Positions 15,858 through 23,025 of a stretch of DNA of 32,786 bases are shown here, in pieces. The stretch covers positions 1 through 32,786 of the forward strand of contig NZ_CAMJCX010000016.1 in the NCBI RefSeq assembly GCF_946404245.1, in the 5' to 3' direction. The DNA comes from an uncultured Methanobrevibacter sp. (GTDB lineage: Archaea; Methanobacteriota; Methanobacteria; Methanobacteriales; Methanobacteriaceae). The translations under genes and the position numbers were made by a program. The first letter of the stretch is position 1. Each line of letters opens with the position of its first letter. The notes under the pieces are model-generated. The model did no database searches and was not told the DNA's origin. It saw nothing but the letters and a program-made list of their open reading frames with translations.

Positions 15858-17732
15858 CTAGTCTTTTACTTCATAGTCTGCGTCAATTGTGTCATCATCG
15901 TTGTTGTCTTGAGCACCTGCATTAGGGTCAGCTCCAGCTTGTTGTTGAGCTTGTGCTTCTGCTTGTGCTTGTTGGTAGATTTTAGCACCAATCTCTTGAA
16001 TTACATTGGATAATTCATCAGACTTTTCTTTAATGGCAGCAACATCATCGCCAGCTATAAGTTCTCTTAATTCAGCTACAAGTCCTTCGACTTTTGATTT
16101 TTCATCTTCAGATACTTGATCTTTAAGTTCATCTAAGGTTTTTTCTGAAGTGTAAATTAATGAGTCTGCGTTGTTTCTGATTTCAATTTCTTCTTGTCTT
16201 TTTGCATCCGCTTCAGCATTCATTTCTGCTTCTTTGATTTTTTGTTCGATTTCTTCATCGGACAATTTTGTGGATGAGGTAATGGTAATTGCTTGTTCTT
16301 TACCTGTTCCTTTATCTTTAGCAGTTACGTTAATGATACCGTTAGCGTCAATATCGAAAGTTACTTCGATTTGTGGTACTCCTCTTGGTGCAGGTGGGAT
16401 TCCTACAAGTTGGAAACGTCCAAGTGAGGTGTTGTCTGCAGCCATTTTTCTTTCCCCTTGCAATACATTGATGTCTACAGATGGTTGGTTATCTGCAGCA
16501 GTGGAGAATACTTGGCTTTTCTTGGTAGGAATAGTAGTGTTTCTTTCAATTAAAGTGGTTGATACTCCGCCTAAGGTTTCAATACCTAAGGATAATGGAG
16601 TTACGTCTAAAAGAACGATGTCTTTAATTTCACCAGCTAATACTCCTCCTTGAATAGCTGCACCCATGGATACACATTCCATTGGGTCAATACCACGTTC
16701 TACTGGTTTACCTATGAATTTTTCAACGAATTTTTGTACGATTGGCATTCTGGTAGGTCCACCAACTAAAATAATTTTATCAATTTCAGATTTGCTCATT
16801 TTAGCATCATCTAATGCTTGTTGCATTGGTTTACCTGATTTTTCAACAATGTGGTCAACTAATTCTTCTAATTTTGCTCTAGTAAGGGAAATGATTAAGT
16901 TTTTAGGAGTTCCATCAGTTCCCATTGCAATAAATGGTAAGTTAACTTCGGTAGTTGTGGTAGTGGATAATTCGATTTTTGCTTTTTCAGCAGCTTCTCT
17001 TAATCTTTGTACTGCTTGGTCATTATCCATTAAATCGATGCCTTCTTGTGCTTTGAATTCATCAGCTAAGTATTTGATTAATACGTTATCCATATCGGTA
17101 CCACCAAGTTGGGTGTCCCCACTGGTTGATCTTACTTCAAATACTCCTCCACCGAATTCCATAATAGTTACGTCTAAGGTACCTCCACCTAAATCGTAAA
17201 CCATAATGTTCATGTCTTCTTCTTCAGCTTTGTCAAGTCCGTATGCAAGGCTTGCTGCAGTTGGTTCGTTTACAAGTCTTACTACATCAAGTCCAGCAAT
17301 GGTTCCTGCATCTTTAGTTGCAGTCCTTTGGTTATCATCAAAGTAAGCAGGTACGGTAATTACAGCTTTTTCGATAGGTTCGCCTAAGAAAGTTTCTGCA
17401 TCTTTTTTAATTTTTTGTAAGATGAATGCGGAAATTTCTTGTGGAGAATATTGTTTTCCGTTTACAGTTACTTTGTGATCTGTACCCATGCTTCTTTTGA
17501 TTGCACTAATTGTATTTTCAGGGTTAGTAACTGCTTGTCTTCTTGCAGGTTCTCCAACTAACATTTGACCATCTTCAGTAAATGCAACATAACTTGGGAA
17601 GGATTTACCATATTGACTTGCTCCTTCTGCGGAAGGGATTGTGGTTGGTTTACCTCCTACAAGTACAGATGCTGCTGAGTTACTTGTACCTAAATCAATT
17701 CCAATAATTTTTTCTTTTTTAGTATCAGACAT
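15858..17732 (-). CDS. dnaK: DnaK (Hsp70) chaperone
   Basis: A 624-residue Hsp70. The N-terminal ATPase domain has [21 protein letters not shown] and the [10 protein letters not shown] phosphate-binding motif. The substrate-binding domain and helical lid follow, and the C-terminus is acidic ([13 protein letters not shown]). I place the start at ATG 17732: GGTGAT ends 4-5 nt before it, while the longer reading from TTG 17744 would place the ribosome-binding site inside the gene. It binds exposed hydrophobic segments in an ATP cycle driven by DnaJ and reset by GrpE. It lies 47 bp after grpE and is probably cotranscribed with it. Confidence 0.97.
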   Translation of the reverse strand: MSDTKKEKIIGIDLGTSNSAASVLVGGKPTTIPSAEGASQYGKSFPSYVAFTEDGQMLVGEPARRQAVTNPENTISAIKRSMGTDHKVTVNGKQYSPQEISAFILQKIKKDAETFLGEPIEKAVITVPAYFDDNQRTATKDAGTIAGLDVVRLVNEPTAASLAYGLDKAEEEDMNIMVYDLGGGTLDVTIMEFGGGVFEVRSTSGDTQLGGTDMDNVLIKYLADEFKAQEGIDLMDNDQAVQRLREAAEKAKIELSTTTTTEVNLPFIAMGTDGTPKNLIISLTRAKLEELVDHIVEKSGKPMQQALDDAKMSKSEIDKIILVGGPTRMPIVQKFVEKFIGKPVERGIDPMECVSMGAAIQGGVLAGEIKDIVLLDVTPLSLGIETLGGVSTTLIERNTTIPTKKSQVFSTAADNQPSVDINVLQGERKMAADNTSLGRFQLVGIPPAPRGVPQIEVTFDIDANGIINVTAKDKGTGKEQAITITSSTKLSDEEIEQKIKEAEMNAEADAKRQEEIEIRNNADSLIYTSEKTLDELKDQVSEDEKSKVEGLVAELRELIAGDDVAAIKEKSDELSNVIQEIGAKIYQQAQAEAQAQQQAGADPNAGAQDNNDDDTIDADYEVKD

Positions 17733-17779
17733 AATTATCACCAATTTTTTTTATTATATATAATTAAATAAACGTAATT

Positions 17780-18331
17780 TTATTTTTTACAAACAATGAC
17801 TTTAGAGTATTTTAGAACTTTGTCCTTGTACATGTATCCTTTCATTAGTTCCTCTATAACATATCCGTTTTCAACATCATCAGATGCTTGAACCATTAAT
17901 GCTTCATGTTTGTTCAAGTCAAATTTTTCGCCTTTAGCGGGGATTTCTTCAACACCTTCTTTTGTTAAAATATCTTTGAATTTGTTATAGGTAAGTTCTA
18001 TACCTTCTCTTAAATTTTCATCATTTTCAACATTCAAAGCTCTACCAAAGTCTTCATAGCAATCTAAAAACTCTTTAATTATGTTTTCATTAGCAAATTT
18101 TATGATGTCTTTGTTTTGTTTGTCTGTGATTTTTTTGAAATTTTCAAAATCTGCTTGAAGTCTTTGTGCTAGTGAAATATATTCTTGAGTTTCACTTTCT
18201 TGCTTTTCAAGATCTTCTTTGAGTTTTTCAATTTCTTCATTTTTTAGATTGACTTCTTCAAGAAGTTCATCGTATTGTTGTTGAAGATCTTTAGTTTCAA
18301 CTTCAGTTTCACTTTTATTTTCGTCAGTCAT
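17780..18331 (-). CDS. grpE: GrpE nucleotide exchange factor
   Basis: A 183-residue GrpE with the usual order: an acidic N-terminus, a long Glu/Lys/Gln-rich coiled coil (about 10-70), a four-helix dimer region, and a C-terminal beta-wing carrying NKHEALM and GYMYKDKVLKYSKVIV. It releases ADP from DnaK. The ATG follows GGTG with a 5-nt spacer (TACAC). It is the first gene of the grpE-dnaK-dnaJ run, with a predicted leader of about 190 nt that contains a long inverted repeat (18357-18480). Confidence 0.96.
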   Translation of the reverse strand: MTDENKSETEVETKDLQQQYDELLEEVNLKNEEIEKLKEDLEKQESETQEYISLAQRLQADFENFKKITDKQNKDIIKFANENIIKEFLDCYEDFGRALNVENDENLREGIELTYNKFKDILTKEGVEEIPAKGEKFDLNKHEALMVQASDDVENGYVIEELMKGYMYKDKVLKYSKVIVCKK

Positions 18332-18337
18332 GTGTAC

Positions 18338-18349
18338 ACCTTTTTAGGT
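18338..18349 (-). promoter_or_regulatory. Possible mini-hairpin over the grpE ribosome-binding site
   Basis: In the grpE mRNA, ACCT and AGGT flank an AAAA loop, and AGGT is part of the ribosome-binding site AAGGTG. A 4-bp stem is weak, so this is only a possible temperature-sensitive cover of the site. Confidence 0.25.
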
Positions 18350-18356
18350 TATTTTT

Positions 18357-18480
18357 GAAAAACTTTGTAATAACTCTCTGAAGAGAATCGCATCTTTAAG
18401 TTCTTTAATATTGGTTTTTGGGAATTTATGGACATATAGGAAAATGGTTCATCATTCTGAGTTATTACATCAAGTTTTTC
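18357..18480 (-). repeat. Long inverted repeat in the grpE leader
   Basis: GAAAAACTT-TGTAATAACTC (18357-18376) is the reverse complement of GAGTTATTACA-TC-AAGTTTTTC (18459-18480), apart from a 2-nt insertion. The 20-bp arms enclose 82 nt. If transcription starts near 18522, the whole structure lies in the grpE 5' leader and ends 25 nt before the ATG. It could be a regulatory RNA fold, a pair of protein-binding sites, or a small inserted element. Confidence 0.65.
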
Positions 18481-18496
18481 TAAACCAAATATTAAA

Positions 18497-18511
18497 GTAA
18501 CAAAAAGTTAT
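18497..18511. promoter_or_regulatory. HSR1-like operator, site A
   Basis: GTAAC-AAAAA-GTTAT is a dyad with TAAC-N5-GTTA at its core. From memory, the Archaeoglobus fulgidus heat-shock regulator HSR1 footprints a CTAAC-N5-GTTAG motif. This site lies just downstream of the predicted grpE transcription start. Confidence 0.6.
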
Positions 18512-18531
18512 CTTTCTCTTACATTATTATA

Positions 18532-18546
18532 GTAACAAAAAGTTAT
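18532..18546. promoter_or_regulatory. HSR1-like operator, site B, overlapping the grpE TATA box
   Basis: GTAAC-AAAAA-GTTAT, identical to site A and 35 bp from it. Its right half overlaps the grpE TATA box, so a bound dimer would be expected to block TBP or polymerase access. Confidence 0.6.
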
Positions 18547-18558
18547 ATAAAGTTTTCG
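18543..18558 (-). promoter_or_regulatory. grpE promoter (BRE and TATA box)
   Basis: Read leftward the sequence is CGAAAA-CTTTATATAA, a strong archaeal BRE plus TATA box. Initiation is expected about 25 nt downstream, near 18522, giving a leader of roughly 190 nt before the grpE ATG. Confidence 0.6.
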
Positions 18559-18573
18559 CTAAATTAAAGTTAG
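18559..18573. promoter_or_regulatory. HSR1-like operator, imperfect site C
   Basis: CTAAA-TTAAA-GTTAG matches CTAAC-N5-GTTAG at nine of ten specified positions. It abuts the grpE BRE on its upstream side. A further half-site, GTAACAAAAA, lies at 18746-18755 before the regulator's own TATA box. Confidence 0.45.
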
Positions 18574-18763
18574 AAAAAATTTATAAAAAACTTTTATTTG
18601 CTCTTTATTTTTTATTTAAATTAATCATGATATTTTTTTATTCTTATACTAAATTTTATATTTTATTATTTCACATTATTTGTTTTTTAATTGTTTTTAT
18701 TAGATTTAAACTAATTTAATCGAAAATAAAGTTTTCTTACATATTGTAACAAAAACAATTAAT

Positions 18764-18772
18764 TTTATATAA
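18764..18772 (+). promoter_or_regulatory. TATA box of the heat-shock regulator gene, probably leaderless
   Basis: TTTATATAA is centred 27 nt before ATG 18795 and no ribosome-binding site precedes the ATG. Initiation at or within a few bases of the start codon is expected. The GTAAC half-site at 18746-18750 is just upstream. Confidence 0.55.
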
Positions 18773-18794
18773 AGTTTCAACATAATGTATAATC

Positions 18795-19358
18795 ATGAGA
18801 AATACAGATGACATTAAAAAGAATAATAATGTCAATTCTTCTAATGGCCACATTGAAATTAGAGGAAACTATAACGACCAATTAGGAGATATTGATAAAG
18901 AAGATATACTTGACGTAATGGGTTGTAAAACTAGAAGAGATATTATAAATCTATTGAGAGAAGAACCGATGTTTGTAAGTGAAATATCCAATGAGTTGGA
19001 TATTGGTCAGAAAGCTATCATAGAACACTTGCGTGCTATGGAAGATATCGGTATTTTGAACTCTTCTTACAAGAAAATCTTGAGAGGTCGACCGCGCAAA
19101 TATTATGATTTGCAGCATGAGGTTAATATTCATATTACAATTAATAAAAATACATTTGATGTTAACCTTTCAGAGGATATGTTAAATACTCTTCAGCTTC
19201 CTTCAGGTGACGAATGGTCTAAACTTTTGGATATTGAAAAAAGAATAGACGCAGGTCAGCTTGAAGCCATAGATGAGTTAAAAAATCAAATAAGATTATA
19301 CGGTAATCTTAAGGAAAGAGCTGAGTATATTCTCGAGAGAACTTTAAAAAGTAGATAA
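18795..19358 (+). CDS. Winged-helix (ArsR-like) regulator, candidate heat-shock repressor
   Basis: A 187-residue protein. After a polar tail of about 35 residues, residues 36-110 form a winged helix: DVMGCKTRRDIINLL, then VSEISNELDIGQKAIIEHLRAMEDIGIL as helix-turn-helix, and a basic wing with RGRPRKYYDL. The C-terminal 70 residues are helical and charged, suggesting dimerization. The gene diverges from grpE-dnaK-dnaJ, and the region between holds dyads of the TAAC-N5-GTTA type. The archaeal heat-shock regulators Phr and HSR1 are known winged-helix proteins of this kind. That this protein binds those dyads and represses grpE and itself is inferred from position and motif. A generic ArsR-family regulator is the alternative. 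Confidence 0.75.
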   Translation: MRNTDDIKKNNNVNSSNGHIEIRGNYNDQLGDIDKEDILDVMGCKTRRDIINLLREEPMFVSEISNELDIGQKAIIEHLRAMEDIGILNSSYKKILRGRPRKYYDLQHEVNIHITINKNTFDVNLSEDMLNTLQLPSGDEWSKLLDIEKRIDAGQLEAIDELKNQIRLYGNLKERAEYILERTLKSR

Positions 19359-19383
19359 GCTAATATTACGTGGTCATTAATTT

Positions 19384-19416
19384 AATGGTTTAATTTTTTA
19401 AACCATTTTTAAATTT
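19384..19416 (+). terminator. Terminator between convergent regulator and hypF genes
   Basis: AATGGTTTAA (19384-19393) and TTAAACCATT (19398-19407) form a perfect 10-bp stem with a TTTT loop, followed on the + strand by a T-rich run. It clearly suits the regulator transcript and may also act on hypF, which ends at 19409. Confidence 0.7.
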
Positions 19417-21649
19417 TTTTTGATATAATAGCCTGTCCGAGTGAAACGGACCCATCGCCAGCACAAGTATTTATATGCTGTATGAAATTATAACCTTCTT
19501 TTTCAACATGATTTTTAACGGCATTTGTAATGGCTTCATTGTAAAATACACCGCCTGTTGCACCAATATCCTGAATTCCCTTTTTATCGGCAGCTCTAAT
19601 TGCAAGTTCTGCAAGACCATTTGCAACAGCATTCTGCCCAGCACATGCAACGTCAGCTTTCTTTTCCCCATTCTGATATAATCTGACGACTTCTTTTAAT
19701 ATTTCTGTTGTATTCAATGTATCATTTTCAATAATGTATGGAATTTCCAAATCATTTGTTGAATAATATGCGCATGATTCGAGCTTCATGGAGCATTCTC
19801 CTTCGTATGTTCTCTCATGAGCCACTTCAACAGCCACAGCCATAGAATCAAGAACCCTTCCGGTACTTGTGGTTTTGCCTACATTGATTCCGGATGCCAA
19901 TTGCTTAAAGATATTTTTGATTTCGACATCTCCGTATTTGAAATATTTTGAATAATTTTTAATCAGGTCTTCATCATTTAAGATGCTTGCAAGCATTCTT
20001 GCAGGATATTTTGTTGCCATGTCTCCGCCGGGCATTAATTGACTTTGAAGATGTCCCAGTCTTTCAAAACTGTTCACATCAGTATAAAGAATTTCTCCTC
20101 CCCAGCTGGTTCCGTCACTTCCATATCCGACTCCGTCCGCTGCGATAACGATCATCTCTTCAAGGCTATGGTCGTTTGCTAGGGCAATTGAGTGTGCGTG
20201 ATGATGTTGAATAGGCATTACTTCAGCATCATATTTTTCTGCAAGTTCATGTGCCAGTCTGGTTGTAAAGAAGTGGGGATGCATATCGCATGCGATTATG
20301 TCAAATTCATTGATTTTTGTAATTCTTTGCATATTTTCAATGGCCTGCCTTAAGAAATTAAGGGTTTTTGGCTTATTGGTATTTCCAATATGCTGTGAAG
20401 GATATACGATATTGTCTTTTGCAATTGAAAATGTCACATCAAGTTCCGGACCCAATGCAAGGACATTTGCACCGTTAACCTCGTAATTGATTTTATATGG
20501 TTCTGGTGTGTATCCCCGTGATCTTCTGATGAAAGACAGTTCATTATTCCTAAATCTAATGACGGAATCATCGCATCTGTTTAAAATTTCACGATTATGA
20601 ACTAAAGAGTAATCATTGACTCCATTGATGATGTCCTCATTTCTAATCATCATTGGCTCTCCGGGGATATTTGCTGATGTCATTACATGGGTGTCAATGT
20701 CTCCCTCGTCAAAAAGCAGATAATGCATAGGGGAATAAGGCAGCATAACTCCGATATTGTGAAGTCCTGGAGACAGGCTTTCAGGGAAAGGATAATCATC
20801 ATTTTTCTTTAAAATAACAATTGGACGCTTATTTGAGGTTATGGTTTCAATTTCCCTTTTGGATAGTTTGGCATAATTCTGAACGGACTCTAAATCTTTG
20901 GCCATTACTGCGAATGCCTGGTTTGGACGGTTCAGACGTTTTCTTAACTCCTTGATTGCTTTGTCATTGTATGCGTCAACAACAAGGTGTGTTCCGCCAA
21001 TACCTTTTATGGCCAATATTTTCCCTTCTTTCAGTTTGTCTGCACCAACTTTAATGGGATTTTCAGTATCAATTTTTTCCAAACCTTCATATATTTCCAT
21101 TTGAGGTCCGCAGTCGCCACAACAAATCGCTTCTCCATGATAACGTCTGTTTAAAGGTTCCTTATATTCTACAAGACAATCGTCGCATAGCGGAAATTCT
21201 TCCATTGATGTCCTTATTCTATCATAGGGGACACTTTCAATAACTGTAAATCGTGGTCCGCAATCGGTACATGCATTAAACGGATATTTAAAACGCCTAT
21301 CATTTGGATTTCTTATTTCTTCCAGGCATTTATCACAAATGGCGATGTCCGGTGGAATTACACTAATTCCAGAATATGAGTCGCCACTTTCAATTATTTC
21401 AAAATCAGAATAATTTTCCTCATCAATATCCTCCACGCTCATTGAGTCAATTTTCGCAATTGGAGGTAATTCATTAGGCAATCTTTCTATGAATTTTTCC
21501 GTGTTTTCTCCTTCAATTATGATTTCAACTACATTTCCAAGGTTTCTTACATATCCATTAAGATTTAGGTCAGATGCAAGCCTATAAACGTAAGGCCTAA
21601 ATCCCACACCCTGAACTATTCCTTGAGTTAAAATCTTTTGAGCTTTCAT
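19409..21649 (-). CDS. hypF: HypF carbamoyltransferase, [NiFe]-hydrogenase maturation
   Basis: A 746-residue HypF of normal length and domain order. Residues 1-90 are an acylphosphatase domain (GIVQGVGFRPYVYRLA). Two zinc fingers follow (CDKC...CTDC and CDDC...CGDC, about 105-180), then a YrdC-like domain (about 200-370), then the Kae1-like carbamoyltransferase region with MPIQHHHAHS and VIAADGVGYGSDG. The enzyme transfers carbamoyl from carbamoyl phosphate to HypE for synthesis of the cyanide ligands of the NiFe site. Methanogens need it for the Mvh, Frh and Ech/Eha/Ehb-type hydrogenases. The ATG at 21649 has no ribosome-binding site but lies 27 nt from a TATA box shared with larB, so the mRNA is probably leaderless. 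Confidence 0.96.
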   Translation of the reverse strand: MKAQKILTQGIVQGVGFRPYVYRLASDLNLNGYVRNLGNVVEIIIEGENTEKFIERLPNELPPIAKIDSMSVEDIDEENYSDFEIIESGDSYSGISVIPPDIAICDKCLEEIRNPNDRRFKYPFNACTDCGPRFTVIESVPYDRIRTSMEEFPLCDDCLVEYKEPLNRRYHGEAICCGDCGPQMEIYEGLEKIDTENPIKVGADKLKEGKILAIKGIGGTHLVVDAYNDKAIKELRKRLNRPNQAFAVMAKDLESVQNYAKLSKREIETITSNKRPIVILKKNDDYPFPESLSPGLHNIGVMLPYSPMHYLLFDEGDIDTHVMTSANIPGEPMMIRNEDIINGVNDYSLVHNREILNRCDDSVIRFRNNELSFIRRSRGYTPEPYKINYEVNGANVLALGPELDVTFSIAKDNIVYPSQHIGNTNKPKTLNFLRQAIENMQRITKINEFDIIACDMHPHFFTTRLAHELAEKYDAEVMPIQHHHAHSIALANDHSLEEMIVIAADGVGYGSDGTSWGGEILYTDVNSFERLGHLQSQLMPGGDMATKYPARMLASILNDEDLIKNYSKYFKYGDVEIKNIFKQLASGINVGKTTSTGRVLDSMAVAVEVAHERTYEGECSMKLESCAYYSTNDLEIPYIIENDTLNTTEILKEVVRLYQNGEKKADVACAGQNAVANGLAELAIRAADKKGIQDIGATGGVFYNEAITNAVKNHVEKEGYNFIQHINTCAGDGSVSLGQAIISKKI

Positions 21650-21667
21650 AGATATATTATTTAAGTT

Positions 21668-21685
21668 AAATTTTATATAAAATTT
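21668..21685. promoter_or_regulatory. Palindromic TATA element shared by hypF and larB
   Basis: An 18-bp perfect palindrome (AAATTTTATATAAAATTT) sits in the 52-bp gap between the two divergent start codons. Its centre is 27.5 nt from the hypF ATG and 25.5 nt from the larB ATG. Neither gene has a ribosome-binding site. One TATA box bound in either orientation would start both transcripts at their ATGs. Confidence 0.65.
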
Positions 21686-21701
21686 TATCTTATATTATAT
21701 T

Positions 21702-22463
21702 ATGAAAGATATTTTGGAGAAATTGGTCAAAGGGGATATTAGTGTTAATGAAGCAGAAAATCTGCTGAAATCCCAAAACATTTTGGAATTTGACAATGTT
21801 GCTAAGTTTGATATTAAACGCAGTGACCGCACAGGTTTTCCTGAAGCGGTATTTTCACCAAGCAAGGATTATGAAGATTTAATATTAATTATAAAAAGAT
21901 ACTTGGAGACAAATGATGATGATTTGATCATTACCAAATTGTCTGGTGAAAGGTATGAAAGAATATTGGATGATTTGGGTGAAAACTCATTTATTTTTGA
22001 TTATAACAGAAGGGCTCAAATATTGATTATCAGAAAAGAAATCAAGCCTAAGGAAGCTACTGCAAAAATAGGAATCATCACAGCAGGAACTTCTGACATT
22101 AACATTGCTGAGGAAGCACGTGTCATTGTTGAAGAAGGAGGTTGTGAGGCCATTACTTCATATGATATCGGTGTTGCAGGAATCCACAGGTTGTTTCCGC
22201 AGATTGCACATATGGTAAAAGAGGGTGTTCGCGCATTTATTGTCTGTGCAGGCATGGAAGGCGCACTTCCTTCAGTTGTTGCAGGTCTTGTTGATGTCCC
22301 TGTCATTGGTGTTCCGACTTCTGTGGGATATGGTGTTGGTGAAGGCGGTAGAGTTGCGCTTGATGCAATGCTTCAGTCATGTGCGCCAGGTATTGCTGTT
22401 GTAAATATTGATAATGGTTTTGGAGCAGGAGTATTTGCATTAACAATAGTGAATAGTGATTAA
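21702..22463 (+). CDS. larB: LarB-like nickel-pincer cofactor synthase (PurE-related)
   Basis: A 253-residue protein. The N-terminal part has the LarB-type [17 protein letters not shown] stretch, and residues 120-250 are a PurE-like core with [21 protein letters not shown] and GVPTSVGYG. Characterized LarB carboxylates nicotinic acid adenine dinucleotide and releases AMP, the first step toward the nickel-pincer nucleotide of lactate racemase and related enzymes. Many archaea carry the gene, often annotated as NCAIR mutase-like. larC and larE are not in the window. It is divergent from hypF, another nickel-enzyme maturation gene, across a single TATA element. The GNAT gene follows with overlap and is probably cotranscribed. 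Confidence 0.85.
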   Translation: MKDILEKLVKGDISVNEAENLLKSQNILEFDNVAKFDIKRSDRTGFPEAVFSPSKDYEDLILIIKRYLETNDDDLIITKLSGERYERILDDLGENSFIFDYNRRAQILIIRKEIKPKEATAKIGIITAGTSDINIAEEARVIVEEGGCEAITSYDIGVAGIHRLFPQIAHMVKEGVRAFIVCAGMEGALPSVVAGLVDVPVIGVPTSVGYGVGEGGRVALDAMLQSCAPGIAVVNIDNGFGAGVFALTIVNSD

Positions 22464-23025
22464 CGTGATTTATGAAACATTCAATCCAAAAATCCATGAC
22501 GTTAATCATGTCGCCCGTCTGGTTTATGATGTTGACTATAGGACTTTTGACATGTTTTTCAAATCAGATGAACAGGCAGTTAAATCCATCTCCAATTATT
22601 TGGCTAAAAAAAGATTAAATGATTATTTCAAAGTTATTTTGGATGATGATAATCATATAATCGGTTATGTCAGTATCTATCTGCATGATGATAAGCATGA
22701 ATTTCATTTAAAATCCTGGAAATTATTTTTGGTTGATATTCTGGACCATTTCGTATTGTGTGACATTGAAAAAGATGATTTGTATCTTGCTGAAGTAGCT
22801 ATTGATGAATCTCAAAGGGGCAAGGGACTTGGAAGGCAGGTTGTTTTAGATGTGATAAACTATGCAAGATCCAAAAACTTTAAAAGGGTTACCCTTGATG
22901 CTGATTTCAGAAACAAAGGTGCAAAAAGGCTTTACGAATCAATAGGATTTAAGGAATTCAATAAAAAAAGAGTTAAGATAGCTAGTTTTGAGAGAGGAAT
23001 GCACAATATGGAGTTTAATCTCTAG
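22456..23025 (+). CDS. GNAT-family N-acetyltransferase
   Basis: A protein of 189 residues from GTG 22456, which overlaps the last codons of larB. GTG 22465, just after the larB stop, is an equally plausible start three residues later. The acetyl-CoA loop is [10 protein letters not shown] (about residues 115-124), preceded by a LYLAEVAI strand and followed by [19 protein letters not shown], the standard C-terminal GNAT signature. The acceptor substrate cannot be told. The overlap suggests translational coupling to larB, but a functional link is unproven. Its 3' end overlaps the convergent glycosyltransferase gene by 11 bp. Confidence 0.85.
   Translation: MINVIYETFNPKIHDVNHVARLVYDVDYRTFDMFFKSDEQAVKSISNYLAKKRLNDYFKVILDDDNHIIGYVSIYLHDDKHEFHLKSWKLFLVDILDHFVLCDIEKDDLYLAEVAIDESQRGKGLGRQVVLDVINYARSKNFKRVTLDADFRNKGAKRLYESIGFKEFNKKRVKIASFERGMHNMEFNL

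Noticed and set aside
16171-17199. Two long plus-strand open frames opposite dnaK
   Set aside because: They mirror the dnaK codon pattern and have no family signature or start signals.
17733-17744. TTG 17744 as the dnaK start
   Set aside because: The ribosome-binding site GGTGAT is inside this extension and points to ATG 17732.
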